Below, in pieces: positions 15,395 to 23,139 of a DNA stretch of 32,252 nt. The notes below the pieces were generated by a model. It did no database searches. It was not told the DNA's origin and saw nothing but the letters and a program-made list of their open reading frames with translations. Positions within the stretch are counted from its first letter, which is position 1, and each line of letters starts with the position of its first letter. The position numbers and the translations under genes were made by a program. Source of the stretch: a virus; IMG/VR virus record IMGVR_UViG_3300032770_000075, positions 1 to 32,252 of that record. One strand, 5' to 3'.

Positions 15395-15799
15395 TTATTG
15401 AACGTGTCCCAGGTTAATATCGGGATGTCTGGTATCTAACGAAATACCGTCAAGATGTTTTTGGTATTGCTGACAATTACGGATGATCTCATTAGCAAGC
15501 GATTGTCTTACCCGAACTCTACCAACATACAATTTTCCGTTAATAATTGTGCCTTCTCTATGAGGAACTTCCACTTCAATAATAGGATCGATAATATCTT
15601 TAAGAAGCTGTAAAGCCACTTCAAGTTCTTTATAACAGTTCTCATACTGATTGTATTGAAGCCAGGCCACAGCCCTACCAATCGTTTCCTGAACAATGCT
15701 GGTAGGGGTATTAATAAAAGGCATAACCGGAACAGAGGGTTGGACAGTCTGTTTCAGAGCAAGTTTACTTTTATTCTTTGAACCTTTTGGTCTGCCCAT
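15395..15799 (-). CDS. hypothetical protein with AT-hook-like N-terminus, 134 aa
   Basis: Opens with MGRPKGSKNKSK, in which GRPKGSKNK matches the AT-hook-like N-terminus common in phage and regulatory DNA-binding proteins. The middle is helical (VAWLQYNQYENCYKELEVAL) and the C-terminal part has beta strands and a helix. It lies between the endonuclease VII-like gene and a 99-aa gene. Minor-groove DNA binding is suggested by the motif only. Confidence 0.55.
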   Translation of the reverse strand: MGRPKGSKNKSKLALKQTVQPSVPVMPFINTPTSIVQETIGRAVAWLQYNQYENCYKELEVALQLLKDIIDPIIEVEVPHREGTIINGKLYVGRVRVRQSLANEIIRNCQQYQKHLDGISLDTRHPDINLGHVQ

Positions 15800-15826
15800 T
15801 TGGTTTACTCCGCAGAATACTTACAT

Positions 15827-16252
15827 TTACTGTAAGGTTTTTGTTGTTTGGTGTTCTTCGAGATAACTAATCGCTAATCGTAAAAGTTCTATATTATCTT
15901 TAAAATTTCCCAAGCCCTTATTACACGATTGGCATAATAGTTTTCTTTTTACATTTGTTGCATGGTCGTGATCTACACAGAGCCACTTACTTTTACCTGT
16001 TGGCGGATTGCCACAAATATAACAAAGCCCTTGCTGCCAATCCCACATCGCCGTATATTCTTCTAGCGTTAATTTATGATGTCTCCTTAAACTTTTAGCT
16101 CTAATTTTTTCAGGATTGGTTTCTACCCAATGACTGCGGTAATGACTACTACAAGACTTACACCAGTAGCGCCTTCCAGAAGACCTGCTCCGATCTTGAT
16201 GGAAGGCACTAGCTGGTTTCGTCTCTTTACATTTAGTACACGTGAGCATCAT
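15827..16252 (-). CDS. endonuclease VII-like HNH nuclease
   Basis: The 141-aa protein has an N-terminal zinc pair of knuckles (C5-x2-C8 and C31-x2-C34), then the recombination endonuclease VII core: C77-x2-C80 (LCYICG), VDHDHATN (D94-H95-D96-H97), and C107-x2-C110-N111 (LLCQSCNKGLGNFKDN), including N116 and D119. T4 endo VII resolves branched DNA before packaging, but free-standing relatives act as homing nucleases. Start is ATG 16252 or 16249; neither has a Shine-Dalgarno within the usual distance. It sits alone between the capsid gene and a small gene, as an insertion in an otherwise ordered virion operon. Confidence 0.85.
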   Translation of the reverse strand: MMLTCTKCKETKPASAFHQDRSRSSGRRYWCKSCSSHYRSHWVETNPEKIRAKSLRRHHKLTLEEYTAMWDWQQGLCYICGNPPTGKSKWLCVDHDHATNVKRKLLCQSCNKGLGNFKDNIELLRLAISYLEEHQTTKTLQ

Positions 16253-16269
16253 ATACTAAATATACTAAA
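16252..16269. repeat. tandem 9-bp repeat at the start of the endo VII-like gene
   Basis: Two exact adjacent copies of TATACTAAA (16252-16260 and 16261-16269) occupy the position where a ribosome site for the minus-strand nuclease gene should be. Read on the minus strand they contain TATATT- and TATATG-like segments that could serve as a -10. They may instead be a scar of insertion of the gene. Confidence 0.6.
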
Positions 16270-16279
16270 CCTTTCTCGC

Positions 16280-17692
16280 TTACGTTATGCTAAAAGCAGC
16301 CGCTCCCGCATCGAACGCAGAAGAGCTTTCACACCGAGCGAAAAAATTGTTGTTGTTAATTACAGCCTTGAACATGGTTTTCCAACCAGCTTTACGCCGT
16401 TGGATCAACGGATCACTGTCAGTCGCCACAGGAGCAGTAAGCGTGGACTGCAAGGCCATAAGGTCTACGCAAGTATACGCTTCCTTTCCGATGAAGAACG
16501 ACAAGTGAATCTGCCGTGTACTCGCAGCCAACTGAGCAGGAGCAGCAGCACCCGTGGTCGTCAACTGCAAGCGAGTCGAAGACGCAGTACCAGCCGAGGA
16601 ACCGAGTTTAATAGAAGCACTCGGAGCATACCCCGAACCCTGTAGCGTCATCGCAGTCGCCGTAGTCGTCGCACCAGCAGCAGCAGTCCCATCAGAGGCG
16701 TAGATATTATAGGTGTACCCAGCGGTAGCCGGAATAGTCACCGTCACCGTATGGGCCTGATTACCGTCATTCGCAGTAGCCTGTTCAGACGACTGGTAAA
16801 TGACTCTCTCATACCCACGCAGATTATCCACACCCGTAACCATGACTCTCAAGCCTTTATTGGCCGCAAGAGTCCCGTTGTCTGCGCTATTATCCGCAGT
16901 AGAAGCCGCAGCCGCAGAAGTCAACATAGGAATCAAGTTCGAGCGAACGAACCGGAAACCCTTGTAACTCCCCGCTTCACCATTCCACAGCGTTTTCGCA
17001 CTTGCATACTGATGAGCAGATTTGAAATCCGAATCAGCAGCAACATCCTGTTCCACAAAAGGATCGACGATAGCCAGATAGTCGTCCCCAAGTTCAGGGT
17101 CTTCCGCACTACCAGCCTTCGGTTTCTCGATCCCCATTGCGCCCAATGCCCTCAACTGGGCCACGATACGCGCCAGCACAGAGGCCGTCACATAATCCGT
17201 AGCACCAATATTAAGACGACCAGCAGTCGCCCCAGGATAGAACACAGTCGTTCCACCCATAAGAACATTGAAGATCACGCGATCAATCGTTTCAGCAGCC
17301 TGAATACCAAGCAACTGAATCGCCTTCTGCAGAGGTTTGTGCCGAATCGTTAATTCAGCAACATCCGTGATAGTAACCACGGCACCCCATTGCTCAGCAA
17401 CAGCCGTAACAGTCGTGATAGACATAGAAGTATCACTAGGAGTCACGCCATCAGTGAGAGTAGACTGGGGCAACGACAAACGCTCATATCGCGTATATTG
17501 GAAGGTCTTTGAAGATTGGCTAGGCAATTTCGCCTTATCCGCAGCTTCATAAAACCGAACAATTTTATACGCAATGGAAAGCGTTTTCTCTGCAATATAA
17601 GTGACCGCATCGCTAGCCAATGCAGAGAAATCAGTCGCACCGACCTGATTACGCACCGGCTGTAGAAGCCAATTCTTAATTGCATCGAACAT
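16280..17692 (-). CDS. major capsid protein, N4-gp56-like family
   Basis: AAAGGATG precedes ATG 17692. The 470-aa product has the family's features: early YERLSLPQSTLTDGVTP, then SITTVTAVAEQWGAVVTITD, then QLLGIQAAETIDRVIFNVLM and a DPELGDDYLAIVDPFVEQD loop before KGFRFVRSNL. This is the HK97 fold as used in N4-gp56-type capsids. Residues ~309-390 form a Thr/Ala/Gly-rich, Ig-like stretch (TVTVTIPATAGYTYNIYASD) inserted before the C-terminal strands; it probably projects from the shell. The gene follows the scaffold gene, as expected. Confidence 0.8.
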   Translation of the reverse strand: MFDAIKNWLLQPVRNQVGATDFSALASDAVTYIAEKTLSIAYKIVRFYEAADKAKLPSQSSKTFQYTRYERLSLPQSTLTDGVTPSDTSMSITTVTAVAEQWGAVVTITDVAELTIRHKPLQKAIQLLGIQAAETIDRVIFNVLMGGTTVFYPGATAGRLNIGATDYVTASVLARIVAQLRALGAMGIEKPKAGSAEDPELGDDYLAIVDPFVEQDVAADSDFKSAHQYASAKTLWNGEAGSYKGFRFVRSNLIPMLTSAAAASTADNSADNGTLAANKGLRVMVTGVDNLRGYERVIYQSSEQATANDGNQAHTVTVTIPATAGYTYNIYASDGTAAAGATTTATAMTLQGSGYAPSASIKLGSSAGTASSTRLQLTTTGAAAPAQLAASTRQIHLSFFIGKEAYTCVDLMALQSTLTAPVATDSDPLIQRRKAGWKTMFKAVINNNNFFARCESSSAFDAGAAAFSIT

Positions 17693-17714
17693 TTACTTTC
17701 ATCCTTTTCTTTGT

Positions 17715-18416
17715 TTAGAATTTGACATTTTCAAGCGCTTTTTCCTTTTCAGGAAGAGACAACTCTTTAAATGCCTTCTTAGTAGGTTGACGATTATCAA
17801 CACCACTCTTTTCAGTTACAACGCGAACCTTCTGTTTCTGAATCACAGTCTTAGGTTTAGAAGTTGCAGATTTAGGAGTATCTTTAATGATACCCTGTGA
17901 TTTCAAGATAGCATAGGCATCTTCTCGTTTGAGATACTGCCCTCGATTGGCCCACTCATTCTTGAGTTCTTCAATATGGTTTTTAACTTTTCCATAATTA
18001 GGAATCGCAATACGAGCGTTTGCTTCGTCTAACTTATCCGCCAATTGTCCAAGAATTCCAGTGAAGCCTTCTTCTTTCTGCCGCAATTCAGCAGCAATAG
18101 CTTCCCGTACTTCGGGGTCTTGAATCTTGGCTAGATTATCCACAGCCTGCCTTTGCTGGGCAGGAGTGCTTGGCTGACGAGTAGCAAGAGTATCGGAAAG
18201 CTTTTTCAGAATCGCATTTTGTTCTGTAACTTCTTTAAACCGAGCATACGGAACACTTTGCTCTTCTTCCTCTTCCTCTACTTCTTCTTCGTTGCCTTCT
18301 TCATCAACAACAACTTCTTCGCCTTCTTCTGTCTCTTCATCATCAGAAGACTCTTCCTGTTCATCTTTAACGTCTTGAACTTCCTCAGACGACTCTTCCT
18401 TCTCTTCTACTTCCAT
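17715..18416 (-). CDS. capsid scaffolding-like protein, 233 aa
   Basis: CGGAG precedes ATG 18416. The first ~52 residues are almost entirely acidic (Glu/Asp/Ser), followed by helical coiled-coil segments (about 60-140) and a basic C-terminus (KSATSKPKTVIQKQKVR), a layout typical of phage scaffolds whose positive C-terminus contacts the capsid. Immediately upstream of the major capsid gene. No protease motif is seen. Confidence 0.7.
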   Translation of the reverse strand: MEVEEKEESSEEVQDVKDEQEESSDDEETEEGEEVVVDEEGNEEEVEEEEEEQSVPYARFKEVTEQNAILKKLSDTLATRQPSTPAQQRQAVDNLAKIQDPEVREAIAAELRQKEEGFTGILGQLADKLDEANARIAIPNYGKVKNHIEELKNEWANRGQYLKREDAYAILKSQGIIKDTPKSATSKPKTVIQKQKVRVVTEKSGVDNRQPTKKAFKELSLPEKEKALENVKF

Positions 18417-18460
18417 GTTTATCTCCGTTTTGTTTTACGCCTCTTGAGATACAGGCGAGT

Positions 18461-18805
18461 TTACCGCATTGGATCAATTAAAATTGTATTGATCTCTTCT
18501 TTTTTCTCTGGAATCAGATTTTTATTTACTTCTACCATTTTTAACATATTTTCATCTAAGTTAAATAACTCCCAGGTTGTTTGATAGAGAGCCTTGAGAG
18601 AAGCAAACTTAATACACTCGTCCAGCGTAACTCCCTTTACTTTCTTCATTTCTGCATCCGTTACTTTCAACGTCTGCGATAACCTGGTCTTAATGAACTT
18701 CCACCACTCAGTCTGAATACCATGCTTTGTAATATTCAGCAAATCTTCTTGCGACATCTTGGAGATACGATCACGTTCTGTATCGGGAATATCGTACCAT
18801 TCCAT
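18461..18805 (-). CDS. hypothetical protein, 114 aa
   Basis: The start region has AAGGAG upstream (rc of 18813-18818). The protein opens MEWYDIPDTERDRISKMSQEDLL and is mainly helical with a Trp/Lys-rich middle (TEWWKFIKTRLSQTLKV). No recognisable family. It precedes the scaffold gene in the head-assembly block. Confidence 0.55.
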   Translation of the reverse strand: MEWYDIPDTERDRISKMSQEDLLNITKHGIQTEWWKFIKTRLSQTLKVTDAEMKKVKGVTLDECIKFASLKALYQTTWELFNLDENMLKMVEVNKNLIPEKKEEINTILIDPMR

Positions 18806-18816
18806 GAGAGAACTCC

Positions 18817-18984
18817 TTATACTTTCTTCACATCAGCTTCAACAGCTTTAGCCGCAGCGACAACAGGAGCCACAGCTTTAAGAACTTTAGCCTCAGCCTG
18901 TTTCTTAAACCAGTACCCTAACGCAAACCCCCCGCCAACCAATACCACGCTCAATACCAAATGAACATAGCCAAGTAATGACAT
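18817..18984 (-). CDS. 55-aa membrane-anchored Ala/Lys-rich protein
   Basis: GGAGAG precedes ATG (18982-18984). The product starts MSLLGYVHLVLSVVLVGGGF, a single transmembrane helix with a Gly triplet, and continues as an Ala/Lys/Val amphipathic helix (KKQAEAKVLKAV...). Reads like a small membrane anchor with cytoplasmic helical tail. Role unknown. Confidence 0.6.
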   Translation of the reverse strand: MSLLGYVHLVLSVVLVGGGFALGYWFKKQAEAKVLKAVAPVVAAAKAVEADVKKV

Positions 18985-19004
18985 TGTTACTCTCCTTTGT
19001 TTGT

Positions 19005-19562
19005 TTACTGAACAACCTGAGTGAAACTCACAAAACTACCAACCTTAACTGTTGACGTAGAGTTGCTGGAATTCTGAGCCGTTTGAATCAATGGCGCACC
19101 TGCCACATTCACTGACAGAATACCACTAAAAAATACTGGCAATCCAGTAATTGCTCCACCAGAAGATGCGCCAGCAGCCGTTCCCAGTGAAGTAGCTGTT
19201 GCACTAGACACAGCCGTTGCACTAGTAGGAACCTGAATTGAAATAGCAAAAGCAGTTGCACTTAAAGTTGCATCGGCTGTAACAGCTACTTTCAATCCAC
19301 CAGTCCCACCACAAGTCAAAATCAGTATTCCTTCAAACGCCCATAAGGAACCTGCGGGAAGAACTGGAAAGGACAAGATCGTGGTCAATGTAGTACTGGT
19401 AGTATATGTAACATCAGCCGCAACCGCTCGTACAACCATGTGACCCTTAGTAAATAGATAATTCGCAAGCGCAGCCCAGTTTGCATCATGCGCGGCATCA
19501 TTAGTATCTACCAAAGACAAACCCAACGGATAATTCGGAACAAGCGAACTCAGTAAACTCAT
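19005..19562 (-). CDS. putative virion decoration/fibre protein, 185 aa
   Basis: Ser/Thr/Ala/Gly-rich beta protein. N-terminus MSLLSSLVPNYPLGLSLVDTNDAA is followed by strands with TTLTTILSFPVLPAGSLWAF and LILTCGGTGGLKVAVTADATLS. The composition and its place between portal and scaffold suggest a surface decoration or head fibre protein. No motif gives a firm assignment. Confidence 0.5.
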   Translation of the reverse strand: MSLLSSLVPNYPLGLSLVDTNDAAHDANWAALANYLFTKGHMVVRAVAADVTYTTSTTLTTILSFPVLPAGSLWAFEGILILTCGGTGGLKVAVTADATLSATAFAISIQVPTSATAVSSATATSLGTAAGASSGGAITGLPVFFSGILSVNVAGAPLIQTAQNSSNSTSTVKVGSFVSFTQVVQ

Positions 19563-19575
19563 AAACTATTCTCCT

Positions 19576-19851
19576 TTAGAATGATTTACCTTCAAGCTCT
19601 TTTTCCAGAGCATCTAGTGAAGGATATTTTTTAATATGTTCAACCAGTTTCTTTGCGTGATCCAGCGTTTCTTTAGAATGCTTTTCAGCGTGTTCCTGAT
19701 TAAACTTCTTACTTACTTTATTCTTTTTAGCTTTCCCTACAGATTTAATATGCGAGTTGGCGTGTTTCGCATTATTAACAACACCATCAGCCAAATGAAC
19801 GAAAGTAGTCAAACGATCTTTCTTTTTTAGCTTGAAGATGTCTTTCTTCAT
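19576..19851 (-). CDS. small Lys-rich protein ending in ELEGKSF, 91 aa
   Basis: One of five small genes between portal and the decoration-like gene. Highly basic (about a quarter Lys, with many His), mostly helical. It ends -KELEGKSF, the same terminal LEGKSF as the next gene upstream. Start overlaps the TAA of that gene (TAATG type). A DNA-associated internal head protein is an inference from charge and position. Confidence 0.55.
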   Translation of the reverse strand: MKKDIFKLKKKDRLTTFVHLADGVVNNAKHANSHIKSVGKAKKNKVSKKFNQEHAEKHSKETLDHAKKLVEHIKKYPSLDALEKELEGKSF

Positions 19852-20033
19852 TAGAAAGACTTTCCTTCCAGCCGCTTCTCTGCCGTATCTTTCTTATGTT
19901 TAGCTTCCATCGCTCGACCCTTTGCCGTAGTCTTGCTTCCTCTCATAGCGCCTATTTTATTCATAATCCTATAGGGAATATCAGATTTAGCTCCATACTC
20001 TTTTTTCAACTTCTTTTCAAGAAACTTAGGCAT
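19851..20033 (-). CDS. small Lys-rich protein ending in RLEGKSF, 60 aa
   Basis: Basic throughout (MPKFLEKKLKKEYGAKS...), ending EKRLEGKSF. The last six residues are identical to those of the 91-aa downstream neighbour. Linked to both neighbours through overlapping stop/start codons. No known domain. Confidence 0.55.
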   Translation of the reverse strand: MPKFLEKKLKKEYGAKSDIPYRIMNKIGAMRGSKTTAKGRAMEAKHKKDTAEKRLEGKSF

Positions 20034-20203
20034 TAGAAACTCATCCCTCCAAGCCTTGTCTCCAATTCAGACATCCCGCCTTTAGACGAAGATTGCGCTT
20101 TATGGAGTGTTTCAGGATCGTTCATTTTCTTAATCTTTTTCACAATACGTTTAGCTTTACCTGCCCGTTTTTTTCCTTTTGGTTTTACAGATTGTTTAAA
20201 CAT
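20033..20203 (-). CDS. small basic protein ending in RLGGMSF, 56 aa
   Basis: Found by reading the gap: ATG at 20201-20203 with AGGAGGAG upstream (rc of 20209-20216), TAA at 20033-20035 overlapping the next start. The N-terminus is densely basic (MFKQSVKPKGKKRAGKAKRI), the C-terminal end is ETRLGGMSF, close to the RLEGKSF ends of its neighbours. Probably a nucleic-acid-binding internal protein; function inferred only from charge. Confidence 0.55.
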   Translation of the reverse strand: MFKQSVKPKGKKRAGKAKRIVKKIKKMNDPETLHKAQSSSKGGMSELETRLGGMSF

Positions 20204-20603
20204 TTGTCACTCCTCCTTGTTTCTTTTGCTGATAGGGATTTTTAACGGAGGATTTACGAGTACGATTAGTAGTAGCTTTCCGAGAAGACGATTGCCCAAC
20301 CTTCTGTTTACCAGGGGATGTCGGTTTACTGTCTTTCTCAAACTTAGAGTGAAGGTCTTTTGGATTAGGCCGTCCTGTCCCACCCTTGCTAGAAATCTGT
20401 TGTGAAACTTGGCGTCCGTGACCCTCACCCCCTTCCGGCATCCGTTTTTCAGTACCATCGGCTTCGTAAGATGTCTGATGTTTCTGAGCAGTAAGTGATT
20501 GCCCAGCGGGAAACCCACCACCACTAGCATACCACGCAAGTAAACCTGGTGACATGGGTTCAGTTTCCGTAACGGGCTTACCGCCCAATGATTTTTTTGG
20601 CAT
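20196..20603 (-). CDS. low-complexity basic protein, 135 aa
   Basis: Starts MPKKSLGGKPVTETEPMSPG and has a short ordered segment (LLAWYASGGGFPAGQ) followed by a Ser/Lys/Thr/Gly/Gln-rich, probably disordered tail. Unlike its four small neighbours it does not end in Phe. Overlaps the 56-aa gene by 8 bases and is coupled (TAATG) to the 51-aa gene upstream. Position is just after portal. Confidence 0.5.
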   Translation of the reverse strand: MPKKSLGGKPVTETEPMSPGLLAWYASGGGFPAGQSLTAQKHQTSYEADGTEKRMPEGGEGHGRQVSQQISSKGGTGRPNPKDLHSKFEKDSKPTSPGKQKVGQSSSRKATTNRTRKSSVKNPYQQKKQGGVTNV

Positions 20604-20758
20604 TAGAATTTCGCTCCTGAGAGAAGGGCGTTGCGAACTGGACGTTTATCTGCTCGTTTACCCTTTCCAAATGATTTAGATTTCTTCACTTTTAACTGCT
20701 TCTTCTTTCCCTGCAAACCAGCAAGCGGCGTAGCCGCACCCGAAACTCCATTAGGCAT
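20603..20758 (-). CDS. small basic protein ending in SGAKF, 51 aa
   Basis: Found in the gap after portal: ATG at 20756-20758 inside the portal stop region (8-base overlap), TAA at 20603-20605. It opens MPNGVSGAATPLAGLQ and then becomes strongly basic (GKKKQLKVKKSKSFGKGKR), ending LLSGAKF. The Gly-x-x-Phe end is shared with three neighbouring mini-genes. Confidence 0.55.
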   Translation of the reverse strand: MPNGVSGAATPLAGLQGKKKQLKVKKSKSFGKGKRADKRPVRNALLSGAKF

Positions 20759-22859
20759 TTTGTTCTCCAATCAATTGCATTTCTCGTTGTGATTTTAACC
20801 CCATATATTCATTCTTCATCATATCGCCTGTTTGCTGATTATCCAACGTATTCCCTGTAGGAGGTTCACCTTGCCCAGCATTTTGTCCACCCATCATTGC
20901 AGCCTGTTGGAGGGCAAAGTTATGTTCTTGAATATGTCTCTGAGCCAAAGGAACAGCGTAGGGATCAAGCTGCTGTAGTGCTTGACTATGTACTTGAATA
21001 TGCATTTTATGATCGTCAAGAGTCGAAATTGGAACATACTTACCTAAGTTAAGAAGTACGTTTTCAATCTGCGGATCAATGCCCCTGTCTTGTGCAGCTT
21101 CTTCAATAACCAAGTCGCCACCATCGAATCCAAGACCTTCAGTCCAAATGCTACGAAGAATTTTAGAAACACCAAGTTTAACACCTTCCTGAGCTAAGAG
21201 GGGTTGAAGTGGAGCCGCAGACTGTAAGAACTGAAACTTCTGTTGCGTCTTAACATGGATATTAGTTGATTGACTGGAACCTTTCCAGTAGAAGTTATAA
21301 TCTCCAACCAACATCTCAGGGCGAAGTCTTTCAAAGTATTTGACTCCACGCTTACCAGTAACCATGAACACTTCTTCATCTTCTACAAACTGTTGATTCC
21401 GAACATAGGCCATTTTCAACCACGGATTAAACACATCCAATTCAATATTCTGGCACATTTCGATTACCGGAATGCTATATTCTTGCTGAATGGCTTGGAT
21501 ATGTGTTGCAGCTTTTCGACCAGCTAAAGGAATATTGGCAGGGCCAGCGAATTCCTCCATAACCTGTTTCATTTGTGCAGCAGCGTTAAACCCAATCTGC
21601 GAGACATCGGGAGGACGTTCAAATACCGCAGCCGTTGGATCAGTCAAAGCCCACATTGCCCCAGGAGCAAACGCGATAGTATTGGCATTAACAACTCGGC
21701 CAGGATCATACTTAATAATTGGGTTAATCTCATACAATAGCGCATCAAATGTCTGATTCAACGTATCGTTCAAGAAATACTGAAGCGTAATAAGCGGTTC
21801 AATTAAACCAGATGGGTAACTCTCATTCTGTAATTCGCAAAATCTAGCTTGAAGGTACGGAATCTGCTGATCGTAGAACGGGTTCTTTCTGATTTGAAGA
21901 CAAATAGAGTTGTTACCAGCAGTAGTAATGACCGTAGGTTGTTCATCCGGTTCGTCCTCCGTACCCCAATTAAATTTACCCCAGTACTCAATTACCGTAC
22001 AGGCAGGAATCTGATCCTGCATATCAACATTCGTTAATCCATCAGTAATAAGCCGCTGTTCCTGTGCCCATTGCCATAAATAAGAATCTTCGGCATGATC
22101 TCTTTTAAGAAGCCCGGTATTTTCGTAATCTCCCTTTCGACCTTTTTCTTGAAGTGAAGCAATCGGCTGTTTACTAACTTCAAAGCATCCATAAGCTTCT
22201 TCAATTGAATTACAGGTCACAGGATACATATACCAGGCAAATACATCAATGGGTTCAAACGTAGGGTTATTTTTTAATACTAGCTCTTTCTCAGCTTGAT
22301 AGACTTTAGTTCGAGTTTTACCAGTTGGTTCCAGAAGTTTTTCACCAGTAATGGGATCGGTTACACGTTTCATTACTGGCTGTTCTTCTTTTTCTAAACC
22401 AACAACCTTACGACTTTCCTGTTCCCATATACACTTTACAGGACACCAGCCATACATTAAAAATTGACGAAGAAAACGAGGAATCTTTCCTTTGAGTTTT
22501 ACCTTTTTATCAATCTGCCATTGCATGAAAGAAGTAATAACTTCTGATTCATTCAACATTTCAGGAATAGTCGGTTCTGCATCCAACAAATCTTCTGTAG
22601 GAAAGAGAGTTTGTTTCATCTTTGCTACAAGCATATCAATTTGTTTGCGTAACTGAGGGATATAAACTTGTGAAGTACCCTCGTAAAAACGAACATCAAA
22701 ATTACATCTGTATGCATTATAAAATTGCATATAACGCATATCCAAAACTTGTCGTCGAGTCCGAACCTCGAACGACACCTTTTTAAGCCAGTTTAACGCT
22801 CGATCCGCAAGAACCGCATCGGAGGCGTAATTCTTATTATCAATAATATATTCAGGCAC
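20751..22859 (-). CDS. portal protein
   Basis: The 702-aa product has podoviral portal features: an N-terminal helical region with RYMQFYNAYRCNFDVRFYEG, the wing region with PIDVFAWYMYPVT and CTVIEYWGKF, the stem/clip phrase PSGLIEPLITLQYFLNDTLNQTFDALLY, and a helical crown with Gln-rich end. It forms the dodecameric DNA port and binds TerL. The start is GTG 22859 because the next ATG is about 40 codons in and would lose conserved sequence; no strong ribosome site is visible, so coupling to the upstream gene (stop at 22861) is likely. Confidence 0.85.
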   Translation of the reverse strand: MPEYIIDNKNYASDAVLADRALNWLKKVSFEVRTRRQVLDMRYMQFYNAYRCNFDVRFYEGTSQVYIPQLRKQIDMLVAKMKQTLFPTEDLLDAEPTIPEMLNESEVITSFMQWQIDKKVKLKGKIPRFLRQFLMYGWCPVKCIWEQESRKVVGLEKEEQPVMKRVTDPITGEKLLEPTGKTRTKVYQAEKELVLKNNPTFEPIDVFAWYMYPVTCNSIEEAYGCFEVSKQPIASLQEKGRKGDYENTGLLKRDHAEDSYLWQWAQEQRLITDGLTNVDMQDQIPACTVIEYWGKFNWGTEDEPDEQPTVITTAGNNSICLQIRKNPFYDQQIPYLQARFCELQNESYPSGLIEPLITLQYFLNDTLNQTFDALLYEINPIIKYDPGRVVNANTIAFAPGAMWALTDPTAAVFERPPDVSQIGFNAAAQMKQVMEEFAGPANIPLAGRKAATHIQAIQQEYSIPVIEMCQNIELDVFNPWLKMAYVRNQQFVEDEEVFMVTGKRGVKYFERLRPEMLVGDYNFYWKGSSQSTNIHVKTQQKFQFLQSAAPLQPLLAQEGVKLGVSKILRSIWTEGLGFDGGDLVIEEAAQDRGIDPQIENVLLNLGKYVPISTLDDHKMHIQVHSQALQQLDPYAVPLAQRHIQEHNFALQQAAMMGGQNAGQGEPPTGNTLDNQQTGDMMKNEYMGLKSQREMQLIGEQNA

Positions 22860-22860
22860 G

Positions 22861-23139
22861 TTATTTCACAAAGAAGGTGACGATGGGAGAACCGGCTGTA
22901 GTTGTAATATCAATCCCTTCATTCGGGACACCAACTCCATCTTCGCCAAAAAACTGATGCCAGGCTGAACCAGCGCCAGAGGCAGCGAGATTGGCACTCA
23001 CCCATACTTGACCAGTACTATGTTCTTTAATAACAACCACACAGGCATTTGTTCCGTCTGCGCTAATACAAATCGCGCCTACACGATACCCATGAAGCAA
23101 TGCGCTTTGCGCTCCTGTAAATGCTCTAACTTGTAGCAT
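22861..23139 (-). CDS. hypothetical protein, 92 aa
   Basis: Lies between TerL (one-base overlap at 23139) and portal. Predicted beta-rich: MLQVRAFTGAQSALLHGYRVG then strands ACVVVIKEHSTGQVWVSANL and DITTTAGSPIVTFFVK. No family recognised. The phrase VPNEGIDI resembles the VPNDGVDYIF phrase of the nozzle-like protein, perhaps reflecting a shared beta element, but this is a weak similarity. Confidence 0.5.
   Translation of the reverse strand: MLQVRAFTGAQSALLHGYRVGAICISADGTNACVVVIKEHSTGQVWVSANLAASGAGSAWHQFFGEDGVGVPNEGIDITTTAGSPIVTFFVK

Noticed and set aside
16287-17353. Long plus-strand ORFs opposite the capsid gene
   Set aside because: Arg/Ser/Thr-rich shifted readings of a well supported capsid gene; no motifs and no ribosome sites.
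18153-18584. 143-aa Phe/Leu-rich plus-strand ORF
   Set aside because: It is the reverse of the Glu-rich scaffold N-terminus (GAA/GAG read backwards gives Phe/Leu codons).
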